From positions 5,828,001 through 5,892,000 of the forward strand of contig NZ_JAGGMR010000001.1 of NCBI RefSeq assembly GCF_017875645.1: 64,000 nt of DNA, given 5' to 3'. The stretch's first letter is position 1, and each line of letters starts with the position of its first letter. Position numbers and translations under genes: made by a program. The stretch is from Nocardia goodfellowii (GTDB taxonomy: Bacteria; Actinomycetota; Actinomycetes; Mycobacteriales; Mycobacteriaceae). The notes under the pieces are model-generated. The model was not told the DNA's origin. It searched no databases and saw nothing but the letters and a program-made list of their open reading frames with translations. Below are positions 1-11,928 of this stretch, in pieces.

Positions 1-2
1 TC

Positions 3-3000
3 CCGATCGGCACGCCCGTCGCCAATACCCGGATGCACGTGCTGGATCGCCGCCTGCGACCGGTCCCGGTGGGTGCGGCGGGCGAACTCTATCTCGAAGG
101 CGTGCAACTGGCTCGCGGGTACTTCGGCGCTTCCGGGTTGACCGCGCAACGGTTCGTCGCCCACACAGGCGGCGCGCGCCTCTACCGCACCGGTGACGTC
201 GTCCGCTGGACGCTCGGCGGGGACGGCCGTCCCGCCGTACTGGAATACCTGGGCCGCACCGATTTCCAGATCAAGCTGCGTGGCCAGCGCATCGAACCCG
301 GTGAGATCGAGGCAGTACTGCGCGCACACGATGATGTGTCCCGCGCCGCGGCGACCGTGGTCCACGGCGACCTCGGTGATCGGCTGGTCGCCCATGTGGT
401 CCGCCGGCCCGGCGCAACGGTGGACGAGCGCGCGCTGCAGGCGCATGTGCGTAAGGCGTTGCCGTCGTACATGGTTCCGAGCGCCGTCGTCTTCTTGGAG
501 GCCATGCCGCTCAACGCCAGCGGCAAACTGGATCGAAGAGCATTGCCACATCCGGAGTTGGGTGCGCGGGCCTATCGTGCGCCGGCGACACCGCTCGAAC
601 GGGCCGTCGCCGCCGTGTTCACCGAGGTACTTGGTTGCGAGCGCGTCGGCGCCGACGACGACTTCTTCGAGCTCGGCGGAAATTCGCTGATCGCTACCCG
701 CGTGGCTGCCCGGCTCGAATCGGCACTGGCCAAGCGGGTTTCGGTGCGGTTGGTCTTCGATGCACCGACGGTGTCCGCGCTGGCGACCGCGCTCGCGGGG
801 GCGGCGGACCGCCCCGCCGTGGTCGCGCACGACCGGCCGCAGCGTTTGCCGCTGTCGCACGCGCAGCAGCGCATGTGGCTGCTCAACCAGTTCGACACCG
901 GCTCGGCCGCCTACAACATCCCGGTCGCGCTACGCCTGCGGGGTGCACTCGATATCCCCGCGCTGCGCCTGGCCGTCGCCGACGTCATCGCCCGGCACGA
1001 GGTGCTGCGCACGGTGTACCCGCAACCCGAAGGGCCCACCGCGGAGCCGGTGCAACGAGTCCTCGATCCGCACGAGGTGAGCGTCGACCTCTCGCCCCTC
1101 TCGATCGGCCCGGATCAAGTGCGCGACGAGTTGCGCCGAGCCGGCGCCGCCGGTTTCGACGTCACCGCCCAGCCACCGCTGCGCACCCGGCTGCTGCACG
1201 TCGGTGGCGACGAATACATCCTGGTCTTGGTGGCCCACCACATCGGCATGGACGGCTGGTCTTTCGGTCCGCTCAGCCGTGACCTCATGCGCGCCTACGC
1301 CGCGCGCGGCAGCGGACACGAGCCGCACTGGACCCCGCTGCCGCTGCAGTACGCGGACTTCGCACTCCGGCAGCGCGCACTGCTCGGTGCCGGTGACAAC
1401 TTGGAATCGCCTGCCCGACAGCGGCTCTCGTACTGGCGGCGAACCTTGGCCGGGCTTCCGGATCAACTCGACCTGCCGGGGTCTCGTCCCCGCCCCGCCA
1501 GCCAGTCCTTCGATGGCGGGCGAGTGGATTTCGTCATTCCCGCACCCACGCACGCCGCCCTGCTCGGCCTCGCACGCGGTCGTGATGCGACGCTGTTCAT
1601 GGTGTTGCACGCCGCCTTCGCGGCGTTTCTGTCGCGCCTGTCCGGCACCGACGACATCGCCATCGGCACCCCGGTCGCTGGTCGTGGCGCCGCGGAACTC
1701 GACGACTTGATCGGCATGTTCGTCAACACCCTCGTCCTGCGGACCAGGGTGCGCTCGGGCACCGGTTTCGCGGAGCTGCTGAGCACCGTCAGGGAGAACG
1801 ACCTGCAAGCATTCGCGCATGCGGACCTGCCGTTCGAATGGCTGGTCGAGGACCTCGACCCGCCCCGGTCCCCAGGCCGGCACCCACTGTTCCAGGTGAT
1901 GCTGACGCTGCAGGACTTCACCGACGCCGCCATCGAGCTGCCCGGTCTGACCCTCGAGCTGCTGGAGCCGGAGGATGAGCCCGCGAAATTCGATCTGGCA
2001 CTGAGCATTCGAGAGCAGTACGCGGCGAACGGCGATCCCGCCGGATTGCGTGCGGTCTTCGGATTCGCGCGCGACCTGTTCGACGACAGCACGGTCTCGG
2101 TCTTCGCGCAACGCTTCGTCCGGATGCTGGAGACACTCACCGAGCGGCCAGAGCTGCCGGTGGGTGACGCGGTGCTGCTGTCTCGTCCGGAATACGAACG
2201 GCTGACCCACACCCCGGCCGTCAGCGCGCCCTGCGGATTGCTGCCCGATCTGCTGACCCGCGGCCGGGCACGCGGGCAGCATCGCCTGGCGGTGCGCTAC
2301 GCCGGTCGCTCGGTGACCTACGGTGCGCTGGACGCGTACTCGTCACAGTTGGCGCGGCTGTTGATCGATCACGGCGTCGGCCCGGAGAAGCTTGTCGCAC
2401 TGGCGCTGCCGCGCTCCTATGAGATGGTGGCCGTCGTCCTCGCGGTGGCCAAAACGGGTGCGGCCTACGTGCCGGTGGATCCAGGATATCCCGCCGATCG
2501 AGTGCGTCATATGCTGACAGATTCCGGTGCGATGCTGGGCATTACGTCCGGCGAGTTCGCGAACGCACTGCCAGACGCGGTGGACTGGCTTGTCCTGAAC
2601 AGCCCCTCGACCACGGCGTCACTAGCGCATCGGTCGCCGGATCCGGTGAGCGATGCGGATCGTCTCGGACCACTCTCCGATTCCCATGTCGCGTACGTGA
2701 TCTACACCTCCGGCTCGACAGGTCTGCCGAAGGGCGTCGCCGTCATCCATGCGGGGCTGGGCGGCCTGCTCGAACATGCCATCGACCGGTACCGGCTCGG
2801 ACCGGAACACCGCATGCTGCACATCTGCTCGCCGAGTTTCGATCCGTCCGTGCTGGAATGGATGTGCGCGTTCGCGGTCGGCGCGACCCTGGTGATCACG
2901 CCGCCGGATGTCATCGGCGGTGCGGAGCTGGGCGCGCTGCTGCGCGCCGAGGAGGTGACGCACGCGATCCTCACCCCTGCGGTGCTCGGCACGCTGGATC

Positions 3001-6000
3001 CCGGTGGGCTCGACCATTTGACAACGCTGTCCGTGGGCGGCGAAGCCACCACACCCCAACTGCTCGGATCCTGGCAGCCGGGGCGCCGTTTTCTCAACGG
3101 GTACGGCCCGACGGAGACGACGATCATCTCCGCCTTCGCGGAACTGACTGCCGGGCAGCACGTCACCATCGGCACGCCGGTCCCAGGCGTCGCCGCGTAC
3201 GTGCTCGACGAGCGGCTGCGGCCGGTGCCGCCGGGCGCCACCGGTGAACTGTATTTGGCGGGTGCGGGTGTGGCGCGCGGGTATTGGCATCGCCCCGGGC
3301 TGAGCACGGAACGATTCGTCGCGAATCCGTGGGGAACGCCGGGCGCGCGGATGTATCGCACGGGCGACCTGGTCCGCTGGTACGCGGTTCAGGAGACCGG
3401 CAATGACGCACTGGCGACCACGGACTGGCAGCTCGACTACCTCGGGCGCGCGGATTTCCAGGTGAAGATTCGTGGGTTCCGGATCGAACTCGGTGAAATC
3501 GACGCCGTCCTCGGCGCCCACGAGGACATCGAGTTCGCCGTCACACTCGGCCACGAGCGGGACTCCGGCGCCACAGTCCTGGTCTCCTACGTGCGCACCA
3601 AGCCGGAGCGATCGCCCGACGCCGCCACGCTCATCGCCTTCGCCGCACGCCGGCTGCCGTCGCATACGGTGCCCGCGGCGGTGGTCGTGCTCGCGGAGCT
3701 GCCGTTGACCCCGGTCGGCAAACTGGATCGAAATGCCTTGCCGCGGCCCGAATTCGCCGCGAGCGCATACCGGCCGCCCTCGACTCCGTCCGAGCAGCTC
3801 GTCGCGTCGGTCTTCGCCGAGGTCCTCGCCGCGGAGCGGGTCGGCGCGGACGACGACTTCTTCACCCTCGGCGGCAATTCGCTGATCGCGACGCAGGTGA
3901 TGGCGCGTCTGGGCGCCACCTCGGGCACGCGGCTTCCGGTTCGCCTGCTGTTCGAGGCGTCCACGGTGAGCGGACTCGCGAAACTTGTGACGCGGAGTGC
4001 GGGCGCACGGCCGCGCCCGCCGCTGATCGCGGGCCCGCGCCCCGATCCGATTCCGCTCTCGCCCGCCCAGCAGCGGATCTGGCTGCTCAACCGGATCGAC
4101 CCGGCCGCGGCCACCTACAACATTCCCGTCGCCCTCCGGCTCTCCGGCACCCTCGACCTCCCCGCGCTGCGGGCCGCGGTGTCCGATGTGGTGGCTCGGC
4201 ACGAGGTGCTGCGCACCCGCTACCCGGAGCGGGACGGTCAGGCGCGGCAGGAGATCCTGCCGGCGACGCAGGTCATGATCGAGCCGGAACCGATTGCGGC
4301 CCAAGCAGTGTCGCGCCGCATCGACGAGCTCGCCGCGACCGGATTCGACGTCACCGCCGCGGCGCCGCTGCGGGTCGCCGTCCTGGAGTTGGCGGCGGAT
4401 ACCGAATACGTACTGGTCTTCGTGGTGCATCACATCAGCGCGGACGGCTGGTCGATGGGCCCGCTCACGCGGGACTTCATGCTCGCCTACGCCGCACGAA
4501 CGGCGGGCATCGAGCCGGGGTGGTCTCCGCTGCCGGTGCAGTTCGCCGATTACGCCCGCTGGCACCGCGAGCTGCTGGGCAGCCTGGCCGATTCGGGCTC
4601 GCTCGCCGCCACCCAGTTGGACTTCTGGCGGGACGAACTGGCCGAGCTGCCGGTGGAATCCACTTTCCCCGCCGATCGCACCCGCCCGCGGCGGCCGTCC
4701 TACGCGGGCAGCACCATCCGTTTCACTGTCGACGCGTCGACCGCGCGCGGGTTGCGCACGGTCGCCGAGACGCATCGCTCGACCCTGTTCATGGTCGTGC
4801 ACACTGGGCTGGCGATCCTGCTGGCCCGGCTGTCGGGCAGCGCGGACGTCGCGATCGGCGCGCCGATCGCAGGACGCGGTGAGGCCGAAATCGACGGCGT
4901 GATCGGCATGTTCGTCAATACACTGGTTCTGCGATCTCGGGTCGATCTCTCCGAATCGGTTGCCGCGCTGCTACTTCGGCAGCGCGACGCCGATGCCGCA
5001 GCTTTCGCGCACGCGGATGTGCCCTTCGAGGACGTGGTGGAGGCACTTGCGCCGCAGCGCCTCCCGGCACGGTCGCCGTTGTTCCAGATCGCCTTGGCTT
5101 TCCAGAACCTGCCCCGAGCCGACGTGGAGCTTGCCGGTGTCCGGGCAGCGGTTCTCGATAATCCCAACCCGACCGAGAAGTTCGACCTCACCATCACGGT
5201 CGACCACAACTCCGCCGGTGAACTCCCCCTGGCAATTTCTTATGCGCGTGACCTTTTCGACGAACCTACTGTTCGGCGCATCGGCGAACGGCTGCTGCGA
5301 GTACTGACCAGCATCGCCACCGACTCCGCCTGCGTGGCCGGGGACATCGATCTGTTCCTCGAAGGCGAACGCGAAGCACTGCTCCAGCAATCGAGCAGTC
5401 CCGGCGTGCCGGAACAGGACACCACGCTCGTCGAGCTCATCGACGCGCAGTGTCGTGCGCACCCGAACTCGATCGCGGTCCGCTCCGGAACAGCCACCCT
5501 GACCTACGCCGAACTCTCACGGCACGCAGACGACGTGGCATACCGCCTGGCCCAGCAGGAAATCGGCCCGGGAGCCCTGGTGGCCGTAGCCCTCGAACGC
5601 ACCGCGGACGTGCCGGTCGCGCTACTGGCGGTACTACGGGCAGGGGCTGCCTACTTGCCCATCGACCCGGCCTACCCCACTGGGCGGCTCGAATTCGTGC
5701 TGACCGACGCCGCGCCGAGCTGTGTGCTCACCACCAGCCGGGTCCGGGCCGAACTGCCGGTCGGCGACCTTCCAGTTGTACTCGTCGAATCCAATTCAGG
5801 GACAACGGATTTAGCGTTCTCTAGCGCGGCCGCGCACCCGGACGACCTCGCCTACGTCATTTACACCTCGGGTTCCACCGGCACTCCTAAAGGCGTTGCG
5901 GTCACCAATCGCAACGTCGTGCACCTGTTCGCGAACGCGCTCGCGCGGTTCGAGGTCGGCGGCGAGGACGTGTGGACCGTATTCCACTCCTTCGCTTTCG

Positions 6001-8438
6001 ATTTCGCGGTGTGGGAGCTGTGGGGTGCGCTGTGCACCGGCGGCACCGCGGTGATCGTCGATCACATGACCTCGCGTTCACCGGACTTGTTCCGAGACTT
6101 ACTGATTCGCGAGCGCGTCACGGTACTGAGCCAAACACCCTCCGCTTTCCAGCAACTGATCGAAGCCGACCGTGAGGCCGGGCCCGGGCATCCGCTCGCC
6201 CTGCGCTATGTGGTGTTCGGCGGCGAGGCACTGGATTCCGGCAAGCTGAGCGACTGGCACACCCGCCACGCCGCCGACAGCCCGCAGCTGGTGAACATGT
6301 ACGGCATCACCGAAACCACCGTGCACGTGACAATCAGTGAATTACACGGCGCGGCACCACAATCCTCGACTATCGGACAGGGCCTTCCCGGTTTCGGTGT
6401 CCACGTTCTCGACAGCCGGCTACAGCCGGTGCCGACCGGCGTCACCGGCGAAATGTATGTGGCCGGACCACAAGTCGCGCGCGGCTACCGCGGCCGCCCG
6501 GGGCTGACCGCCACCCGCTTCCTCGCCAACCCTTATGGCCCGCCGGGATCGCGCATGTACCGATCCGGCGATCTCGGCCGCCGGCGCGCCGATCTCGAAT
6601 ACCTCGGCCGCGCCGACCAACAAGTGCAGTTGCGTGGGTTCCGCATCGAATTGGGCGAGATCGATGCCGCTCTCAGCGCGCTCGGGGGCGTCGCCGAGGC
6701 GCGAGTGATCCCCCGCGGCAACCGGCTGCTCGCCTATGTCCGCCTGACCGGCGATGTCGACGCGGCGCAGCTGTATCAGCAGATCGCCGGCCAGCTTCCA
6801 GAGCACATGATCCCGGCGGCCATCACCGCGGTCCCCGCCTGGCCGCTGACCGTCAACGGCAAGCTCGACATCCAGGCTCTGCCCGACCCGGACTTCACCG
6901 CCCGCGCCACCGGCCGGGCGCCGCGCACCGAACGCGAGTCCGCCATCGCGGCGCTGTTCGCCGAGGTACTCGAACTCCCCGAGGTCGGCGTCGACGACGA
7001 TTTCTTCACCCTGGGCGGGGATTCGCTCGGTGCGGTCCGCCTGCGTTCCCGCTTCCGCGACGTGCTCGACGCGGACCTGAGCGTGCAGCAGATCTTCGAG
7101 GCCCGGACAGTCGCCGCACTCGCGGCCGCTGTCCCGATCCACCGCAGCGGTTTGCCCACCCGCGCCGGGACCCATCATCTCGATCTCGTCCCGCTCTCCT
7201 TCCCGCAGCGGCGACTGCTCGAGCTCAACGACAGCGAGCGCCGGACCCGAGGCCCCGGCCGGGCGTATGTCTTCACCTTGCGCATGATCGAACCCACCCG
7301 CCCACACCTCATACGGCTCGCACTGACCGATCTGGTTGCCCGCCACGAAATCCTGCGCACCGTCTTCCCCGGCATCCAGCGGATATTGCCCAGCGGCAGC
7401 ATCGATTACGCCACCGTCCCGGCGAACGACCTCCCGGCGGCGATCGCGAAAGACATCGCCCAGCCCTTCGACCTGCGCACCGAACTACCCTTGCGGGTGC
7501 GCTTCTACCCCAGCGGCGATTCCGGTGCACTGCTGATCATGCTGCACCACATCGCCGCCGACGGCTGGTCGGCGGCCCCGCTCATCCAGGATTTCGCCGC
7601 CGCCCTGCGGGCTCGCGGCCACGGCGCGCAGCCGGAGTGGCAGCCCCTACCCATCCAGTACGCCGCACATGCGATCTGGCAGCACGAATTGATCCGGCAT
7701 CTCGACGCCAACCCGCTAGACGCCCAACTCGCCTATTGGACAACAACTCTCGAACGCCTGCCGAAGCCCGCCCCGGCACTCCGCCGACCACCGGATGCGC
7801 CGCACCCGCAAGCTGCCCAGGTGTACATCGGCGTGGACGAGGAGCGTTATCGCCGGCTGGAAACCTTCGCCAACGCCCACGAGGCCAGCATCTACATGGT
7901 CGTACACACCGCATACGCGCTCATGCTCACCGAATTCGGCCTCGGCCCCGACCTCGCCATCTGCGCACCCACCGCCGGCCGCACCGAACCGGGAATGGAA
8001 TCCGCCATCGGCCGATTCACCAATTTCCTGATTTTGCGCACCGACCTCACCGGAGCACCGGCCTTCCCCGACCTACTGGCCCAGGTCCGGCGCACTACCC
8101 TGGCCGCCCTCGACAATCAGGACCTCCCTTTCGAATTCCTCACCGACCACCTCGGAATCCGCCCGCACCTCCGTCTGCGCCTGGCATTCCAAAACATCCC
8201 GACCGCCGACCTGGAACGCTCCGGCCTCCCCGCCCACTGGGACCCCGTCCCCACCACCACCCCCGCCGACTTCGACATCTCTCTCGTCCTCTCCGAAGTC
8301 CCATCCCCCACCGGCCGCCCCCAATCCCTTTGGGGCGTCCTCGAATACGCGTCCGACCTGATCGACGTCGTGACCGCGGAGAAAATGAAAGCCAGATTCG
8401 AGGAAATCCTGTTCGAGCACCTCGAATTCGATAATTGA
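3..8438 (+). CDS. Nonribosomal peptide synthetase, 3' part: (A)-PCP-C-A-PCP-C-A(Thr)-PCP-C
   Basis: The reading frame is already open at base 3, inside an adenylation domain, so the gene starts before the window. Counting from the Met at base 33, the order is: C-terminal part of A1 (1-180); PCP1 with phosphopantetheine Ser218 in LGGNSL; C1 with HHIGMDG at 402; A2 with YTSGSTG near 890 and Lys1230; PCP2 with Ser1283; C2 with HHISADG at 1466; A3 with YTSGSTG near 1943 and Lys2277; PCP3 with Ser2331 in LGGDSL; and terminal C3 with HHIAADG at 2505. Reading the Stachelhaus positions against GrsA gives DFWSVGMVHK for A3, a threonine-type code. A2 gives DPLISGGIIK, which I cannot assign. There is no epimerization, methylation or thioesterase domain. 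C3 is diverged: the IGMFVNT block of C1 and C2 reads IGRFTNF. The peptide product is unknown. Confidence 0.95.
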   Translation, partial: PIGTPVANTRMHVLDRRLRPVPVGAAGELYLEGVQLARGYFGASGLTAQRFVAHTGGARLYRTGDVVRWTLGGDGRPAVLEYLGRTDFQIKLRGQRIEPGEIEAVLRAHDDVSRAAATVVHGDLGDRLVAHVVRRPGATVDERALQAHVRKALPSYMVPSAVVFLEAMPLNASGKLDRRALPHPELGARAYRAPATPLERAVAAVFTEVLGCERVGADDDFFELGGNSLIATRVAARLESALAKRVSVRLVFDAPTVSALATALAGAADRPAVVAHDRPQRLPLSHAQQRMWLLNQFDTGSAAYNIPVALRLRGALDIPALRLAVADVIARHEVLRTVYPQPEGPTAEPVQRVLDPHEVSVDLSPLSIGPDQVRDELRRAGAAGFDVTAQPPLRTRLLHVGGDEYILVLVAHHIGMDGWSFGPLSRDLMRAYAARGSGHEPHWTPLPLQYADFALRQRALLGAGDNLESPARQRLSYWRRTLAGLPDQLDLPGSRPRPASQSFDGGRVDFVIPAPTHAALLGLARGRDATLFMVLHAAFAAFLSRLSGTDDIAIGTPVAGRGAAELDDLIGMFVNTLVLRTRVRSGTGFAELLSTVRENDLQAFAHADLPFEWLVEDLDPPRSPGRHPLFQVMLTLQDFTDAAIELPGLTLELLEPEDEPAKFDLALSIREQYAANGDPAGLRAVFGFARDLFDDSTVSVFAQRFVRMLETLTERPELPVGDAVLLSRPEYERLTHTPAVSAPCGLLPDLLTRGRARGQHRLAVRYAGRSVTYGALDAYSSQLARLLIDHGVGPEKLVALALPRSYEMVAVVLAVAKTGAAYVPVDPGYPADRVRHMLTDSGAMLGITSGEFANALPDAVDWLVLNSPSTTASLAHRSPDPVSDADRLGPLSDSHVAYVIYTSGSTGLPKGVAVIHAGLGGLLEHAIDRYRLGPEHRMLHICSPSFDPSVLEWMCAFAVGATLVITPPDVIGGAELGALLRAEEVTHAILTPAVLGTLDPGGLDHLTTLSVGGEATTPQLLGSWQPGRRFLNGYGPTETTIISAFAELTAGQHVTIGTPVPGVAAYVLDERLRPVPPGATGELYLAGAGVARGYWHRPGLSTERFVANPWGTPGARMYRTGDLVRWYAVQETGNDALATTDWQLDYLGRADFQVKIRGFRIELGEIDAVLGAHEDIEFAVTLGHERDSGATVLVSYVRTKPERSPDAATLIAFAARRLPSHTVPAAVVVLAELPLTPVGKLDRNALPRPEFAASAYRPPSTPSEQLVASVFAEVLAAERVGADDDFFTLGGNSLIATQVMARLGATSGTRLPVRLLFEASTVSGLAKLVTRSAGARPRPPLIAGPRPDPIPLSPAQQRIWLLNRIDPAAATYNIPVALRLSGTLDLPALRAAVSDVVARHEVLRTRYPERDGQARQEILPATQVMIEPEPIAAQAVSRRIDELAATGFDVTAAAPLRVAVLELAADTEYVLVFVVHHISADGWSMGPLTRDFMLAYAARTAGIEPGWSPLPVQFADYARWHRELLGSLADSGSLAATQLDFWRDELAELPVESTFPADRTRPRRPSYAGSTIRFTVDASTARGLRTVAETHRSTLFMVVHTGLAILLARLSGSADVAIGAPIAGRGEAEIDGVIGMFVNTLVLRSRVDLSESVAALLLRQRDADAAAFAHADVPFEDVVEALAPQRLPARSPLFQIALAFQNLPRADVELAGVRAAVLDNPNPTEKFDLTITVDHNSAGELPLAISYARDLFDEPTVRRIGERLLRVLTSIATDSACVAGDIDLFLEGEREALLQQSSSPGVPEQDTTLVELIDAQCRAHPNSIAVRSGTATLTYAELSRHADDVAYRLAQQEIGPGALVAVALERTADVPVALLAVLRAGAAYLPIDPAYPTGRLEFVLTDAAPSCVLTTSRVRAELPVGDLPVVLVESNSGTTDLAFSSAAAHPDDLAYVIYTSGSTGTPKGVAVTNRNVVHLFANALARFEVGGEDVWTVFHSFAFDFAVWELWGALCTGGTAVIVDHMTSRSPDLFRDLLIRERVTVLSQTPSAFQQLIEADREAGPGHPLALRYVVFGGEALDSGKLSDWHTRHAADSPQLVNMYGITETTVHVTISELHGAAPQSSTIGQGLPGFGVHVLDSRLQPVPTGVTGEMYVAGPQVARGYRGRPGLTATRFLANPYGPPGSRMYRSGDLGRRRADLEYLGRADQQVQLRGFRIELGEIDAALSALGGVAEARVIPRGNRLLAYVRLTGDVDAAQLYQQIAGQLPEHMIPAAITAVPAWPLTVNGKLDIQALPDPDFTARATGRAPRTERESAIAALFAEVLELPEVGVDDDFFTLGGDSLGAVRLRSRFRDVLDADLSVQQIFEARTVAALAAAVPIHRSGLPTRAGTHHLDLVPLSFPQRRLLELNDSERRTRGPGRAYVFTLRMIEPTRPHLIRLALTDLVARHEILRTVFPGIQRILPSGSIDYATVPANDLPAAIAKDIAQPFDLRTELPLRVRFYPSGDSGALLIMLHHIAADGWSAAPLIQDFAAALRARGHGAQPEWQPLPIQYAAHAIWQHELIRHLDANPLDAQLAYWTTTLERLPKPAPALRRPPDAPHPQAAQVYIGVDEERYRRLETFANAHEASIYMVVHTAYALMLTEFGLGPDLAICAPTAGRTEPGMESAIGRFTNFLILRTDLTGAPAFPDLLAQVRRTTLAALDNQDLPFEFLTDHLGIRPHLRLRLAFQNIPTADLERSGLPAHWDPVPTTTPADFDISLVLSEVPSPTGRPQSLWGVLEYASDLIDVVTAEKMKARFEEILFEHLEFDN

Positions 8439-8477
8439 CCTGATCGCCGCTAGCGCAACAGTGTCGCTGAGGCAATG

Positions 8478-8503
8478 CCGAGCGGACGAAATCATCCGCT
8501 CGG
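8478..8503 (+). terminator. Hairpin after the NRPS gene
   Basis: Perfect 9-bp arms (CCGAGCGGA / TCCGCTCGG) around an 8-base loop, starting 40 bases after the NRPS stop. No U-tract follows, which is common for actinobacterial hairpin terminators. The rest of the 335-base gap between the NRPS and malate synthase holds a second hairpin and no ORF I can support. Confidence 0.5.
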
Positions 8504-8690
8504 AGCGTGTCGGGCACGAGTTGCGTCTGTCGTGACCAGTCCGGTCATCCATGGGCCGAGCCCCGGTCCGTTATCGAGCGCGGCGGCGAACCACTGGTAA
8601 GCCATGAATCGCTGATACTGATTGCATACCCCGCGTGTGACCGTTTTGAGCGTGACGAGCCAGTATTCGAGCTGATCTCCAGTTATGGAA

Positions 8691-8725
8691 GAGGCCCCGC
8701 GCCGGGTTCTCCGGTGCGGGGCCTC
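8691..8725 (-). terminator. Terminator hairpin downstream of malate synthase
   Basis: Arms GAGGCCCCGC and GCGGGGCCTC are perfectly complementary over 10 bp. A nested CCGG/CCGG pair inside the loop extends the stem. The hairpin lies about 50 bases past the glcB stop on the minus strand and may also stop readthrough from the NRPS side. Confidence 0.6.
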
Positions 8726-8773
8726 GAGTCGAAAAGAGCTGCGTCGAGCTACTTTTCACTCACCGAACAGCAC

Positions 8774-10951
8774 TCACTTACAAGCAGCCTTGGCCTCACG
8801 ACGACGCCGGTGCAGGATCGGCTCGGTATAACCGTTGGGCTGCTTGGCACCCTCGAGCACCAATTCCTTGGCGGCCTGGAAGGCGATGCTGCCCGCGAAG
8901 TCCGGGGAGAGTGGGCGGTAGTTCGGGTCGCCGGCGTTCTGCTTGTCGACGACCGGGGACATGCGCTGGAGGCTGGCGATGATCTCGTCTTCGGTGACGA
9001 TGCCGTGGCGCAGCCAGTTCGCCATGAGCTGGCTGGAGATGCGCAGGGTGGCGCGGTCTTCCATCAGGCCGACGTCGCGGATGTCGGGCACCTTGGAGCA
9101 GCCGACGCCCTGGTCGATCCAGCGCACCACGTAGCCGAGGATGCTCTGGGAGTTGTTGTCGAGCTCCTGCTGCTTTTCCTCGGCGGTCCAGTCGGTGTTC
9201 TGTGCGAGCGGGATTTCCAGGATCTGGTCGACGGTGGCGCGGGGGCCGCCCTTGGCCAGCTGGGCCTGCTGCTTGAACACGTCCACCTGGTGGTAGTGCG
9301 TGGCGTGCAGGGTGGCGGCGGTGGGCGAGGGCACCCATGCGGTGTTGGCGCCGGCCTTCGGGTGGCCGATCTTCTGGACCAGCATGTCGGCCATCAGGTC
9401 CGGCATGGCCCACATGCCCTTGCCGATCTGCGCCTTGCCGGGCAGGCCGGTGGCCAGACCGGTGTCGACGTTCCAGTCCTCGTAGGACAGGATCCACTGC
9501 TGCGACTTCATCTCGGCCTTGCGGACCATCGGCCCGGCCTCCATGGAGGTGTGGATCTCGTCGCCGGTGCGGTCGAGGAAGCCGGTGTTGATGAACACCA
9601 CGCGCTCGGACGCGGCGTTGATGCACGCCTTCAGGTTCACCGTGGTGCGGCGTTCCTCGTCCATGATGCCGACCTTGAGGGTGTTGGCGGGCACGCCGAT
9701 GACCTCTTCGATGCGGCCGAAGAGTTCGTTGGTGAAGGCGACCTCGTCAGGACCGTGCATCTTCGGCTTCACGATGTAGACCGAACCGGTGCGGGTGTTC
9801 TTCAGTTCGGTGTCACCGTTGAGGGCGTGCTTGGCGATCAGTGACGTGAGCAGGCCGTCCATGATGCCCTCGGGGACCTCGTTGCCTTCGGCATCGATGA
9901 TCGCGTCGGAGGTCATCAGGTGGCCGACGTTGCGCACGAACAGCAGCGAACGACCGTGCAGCACGAGGTCGCTGCCGTCGAGCGCGGTGTAGACGCGATC
10001 GGGATTCATGGTGCGGGTGAAGGTCTTGCCGCCCTTGGCGACTTCCTCGGCGAGGGTGCCCTTCATCAGACCCAGCCAGTTGCGGTAGCACAGGGTCTTG
10101 TCCTCGGCGTCGACCGCGGCGACCGAGTCCTCGAAGTCCATGATCGTGGTGACCGCGGACTCGAGCACGATGTCCTTGACACCGGCGGTGTCGGTGGAGC
10201 CGATCGGCGATTCCGGATCGATCTGGATCTCGATGTGCAGACCGTTGTGCTTCAACAGGATCGAGGTCGGATCAGCCGGATCGCCGAGGTAGCCGACGAG
10301 CAGCGACGGATCGGCCAGGCCGATGGTGGTGCCGTCTTCCAGGCCGACCTCGAGTTCACCGTCGACGATGCGGTAGCTGGTGGAGCCCAGATGCGAGCTG
10401 GTGATCAGGGTGGCGACGTCGTCGAGGAAGTTGCGGCCCCATTCGATGACCTTGTCGCCGCGCACCTTGTTGTAGCCGGTGCCCTTCTCGGCGCCGTTGT
10501 CCTCGGAGATGGCGTCGGTGCCGTAGAGCGCGTCGTAGAGCGAGCCCCAGCGCGCGTTGGCGGCGTTGATCGCGAAGCGCGCGTTCATCACCGGCACCAC
10601 CAGCTGCGGGCCGGCCTGCACGGCGATCTCGTCGTCGACGTTCTGGGTGGTGATCTGGAAATCGGCCGGCTCGGGGCGCAGGTAGCCGATCTCGGTCAGG
10701 AAGGTCTTGTAGGCAGCCTTGTCGTAGCCGGCGCCCGGGTTCGCGGCGTGCCATGCGTCGAGCTTGGCCTGGATCTCGTCGCGCTCGGCCAGCAGGGCGC
10801 GGTTGCGCGGTGCGAGATCGTTGATGACCTGCTCGGCGCCCGCCCAGAACGCCGCGGAATCTACGCCGGTGCCGGGAAGCGCCTCGTTCTCGACGAAATC
10901 GTGGAGAACACTGGCCACCTGAAGGCCACCGACCTGAATCCGCTCTGTCAT
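8774..10951 (-). CDS. glcB: Malate synthase G
   Basis: This is the glyoxylate-shunt enzyme that condenses glyoxylate with acetyl-CoA to malate, needed for growth on acetate and fatty acids. The 725-residue product is the usual size of the monomeric G isoform (723-741 aa), and its whole length reads as GlcB (for example [16 protein letters not shown] near the C-terminus). I start at the ATG reading MTERIQVGG because a GAGG Shine-Dalgarno-like element lies about 6 bases upstream. An in-frame ATG four codons earlier has no such spacing. The gene stands alone, with its own terminator, and is divergent from an acyl-CoA/alcohol oxidation operon, which fits a role in C2 assimilation. Confidence 0.97.
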   Translation of the reverse strand: MTERIQVGGLQVASVLHDFVENEALPGTGVDSAAFWAGAEQVINDLAPRNRALLAERDEIQAKLDAWHAANPGAGYDKAAYKTFLTEIGYLRPEPADFQITTQNVDDEIAVQAGPQLVVPVMNARFAINAANARWGSLYDALYGTDAISEDNGAEKGTGYNKVRGDKVIEWGRNFLDDVATLITSSHLGSTSYRIVDGELEVGLEDGTTIGLADPSLLVGYLGDPADPTSILLKHNGLHIEIQIDPESPIGSTDTAGVKDIVLESAVTTIMDFEDSVAAVDAEDKTLCYRNWLGLMKGTLAEEVAKGGKTFTRTMNPDRVYTALDGSDLVLHGRSLLFVRNVGHLMTSDAIIDAEGNEVPEGIMDGLLTSLIAKHALNGDTELKNTRTGSVYIVKPKMHGPDEVAFTNELFGRIEEVIGVPANTLKVGIMDEERRTTVNLKACINAASERVVFINTGFLDRTGDEIHTSMEAGPMVRKAEMKSQQWILSYEDWNVDTGLATGLPGKAQIGKGMWAMPDLMADMLVQKIGHPKAGANTAWVPSPTAATLHATHYHQVDVFKQQAQLAKGGPRATVDQILEIPLAQNTDWTAEEKQQELDNNSQSILGYVVRWIDQGVGCSKVPDIRDVGLMEDRATLRISSQLMANWLRHGIVTEDEIIASLQRMSPVVDKQNAGDPNYRPLSPDFAGSIAFQAAKELVLEGAKQPNGYTEPILHRRRREAKAACK

Positions 10952-11140
10952 CTCATGCCTCACTTGTCGAGAAGAACCGGTTTAAATAAGACGCTCGTAA
11001 TGTTACCCGTCGGTAGACGCTGGTCCGCGCGTCGGGTCGACACAAAGTGCACGCAATCTGTTCCGGTGGTGTCCGGCTGCGGCCAGGGGGGTGACGGCGG
11101 TCGGCCGGTCGACCTCTTGATTCTAACCCGTGCCCGATTT

Positions 11141-11160
11141 AATGTACTGATCGGAACATT
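11141..11160. promoter_or_regulatory. Palindromic operator candidate upstream of the SDR operon
   Basis: A 20-bp imperfect palindrome with arms AATGTACTGA / TCGGAACATT (8 of 10 positions symmetric). It ends 18 bases before the first gene of an operon that encodes a TetR regulator, which suggests autoregulation. The binding protein is inferred. Confidence 0.55.
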
Positions 11161-11178
11161 ATTGGCTCGGGAGGTCGG

Positions 11179-11928
11179 ATGCCGGAACAACCGTTGCTGG
11201 ATCAAGTCGCCCTGGTCACCGGCGGCAGCCGGGGGCTGGGGCGCGAGATGGTGCTGGCTTTCGCCGCCGCGGGCGCGGATGTGGTGATCGCCAGCCGCAA
11301 ACTCGACGACTGCCTGGCGTTGGCCGAGGAGGTGCGGGCCACCCACGGGCGACGGGCGCTGCCGGTCGCCTGCAACGTCAGCGACTGGGAGCAGTGCGGT
11401 GCGCTCGTCGAGACGGCCTATGCGGAGTTCGGCCGCGTCGACGTGCTGGTCAACAACGCGGGCATGTCGCTGCTCTATCCGAGCTTGGACGAGGTCACCG
11501 AGGCGCTGTTCGACAAGATCATCGGCGTGAATCTCAAAGGGCCGTTCCGGCTTTCGGCGCTGGTCGGATCGCGGATGACGGCCGGTGCGGGCGGGCGGAT
11601 CGTCAACATCACCTCGATCGAGGCCACCCACCCCGAGCCCATGGCGGTGCCGTACGCGGCGGCCAAGGCGGCGCTGAACAACCTGACCGCCGGGCTGGCA
11701 CAGACTTACGGACCGAAGGTGCGGGTCAACGCGATCCAGTGCGGGCCGTTCGCCACCGATATCTCCAAGGCCTGGACCGAGGAGATGGTCGCTTACATGA
11801 GCGGCCACAACGCTCTCGGCCGGATCGGCCAGCCCGCCGATATCGTCGGCGCCGCATTGTATTTCGCGACCGACGCGTCCGCGTTCTGCACGGGGTCGAC
11901 GCTCGCGCTCGACGGCGGCTGGCGATGA
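11179..11928 (+). CDS. Short-chain dehydrogenase/reductase (SDR)
   Basis: 249 aa classical SDR. It has the N-terminal Rossmann motif GGSRGLG (residues 12-18), the NNAG structural motif and the catalytic Ser...Tyr-x3-Lys set (SIEA...YAAAK). It should carry out NAD(P)-dependent oxidation or reduction of a hydroxyl/keto substrate. The start is an ATG preceded by GGGAGG. It is the first gene of a tight four-gene operon (SDR, zinc alcohol dehydrogenase, TetR, acyl-CoA dehydrogenase), and its stop overlaps the next start as ATGA. The context suggests catabolism of an alcohol- or acyl-type compound; the substrate is unknown. Confidence 0.9.
   Translation: MPEQPLLDQVALVTGGSRGLGREMVLAFAAAGADVVIASRKLDDCLALAEEVRATHGRRALPVACNVSDWEQCGALVETAYAEFGRVDVLVNNAGMSLLYPSLDEVTEALFDKIIGVNLKGPFRLSALVGSRMTAGAGGRIVNITSIEATHPEPMAVPYAAAKAALNNLTAGLAQTYGPKVRVNAIQCGPFATDISKAWTEEMVAYMSGHNALGRIGQPADIVGAALYFATDASAFCTGSTLALDGGWR

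Noticed and set aside
8507..9844. 445-codon plus-strand ORF opposite malate synthase
   Set aside because: Antisense to glcB; composition is the mirror of GC-rich codon bias, with no family features.
10975..10982. AACCGGTT palindrome upstream of glcB
   Set aside because: Only 8 bp, no second half-site, expected by chance in such DNA.
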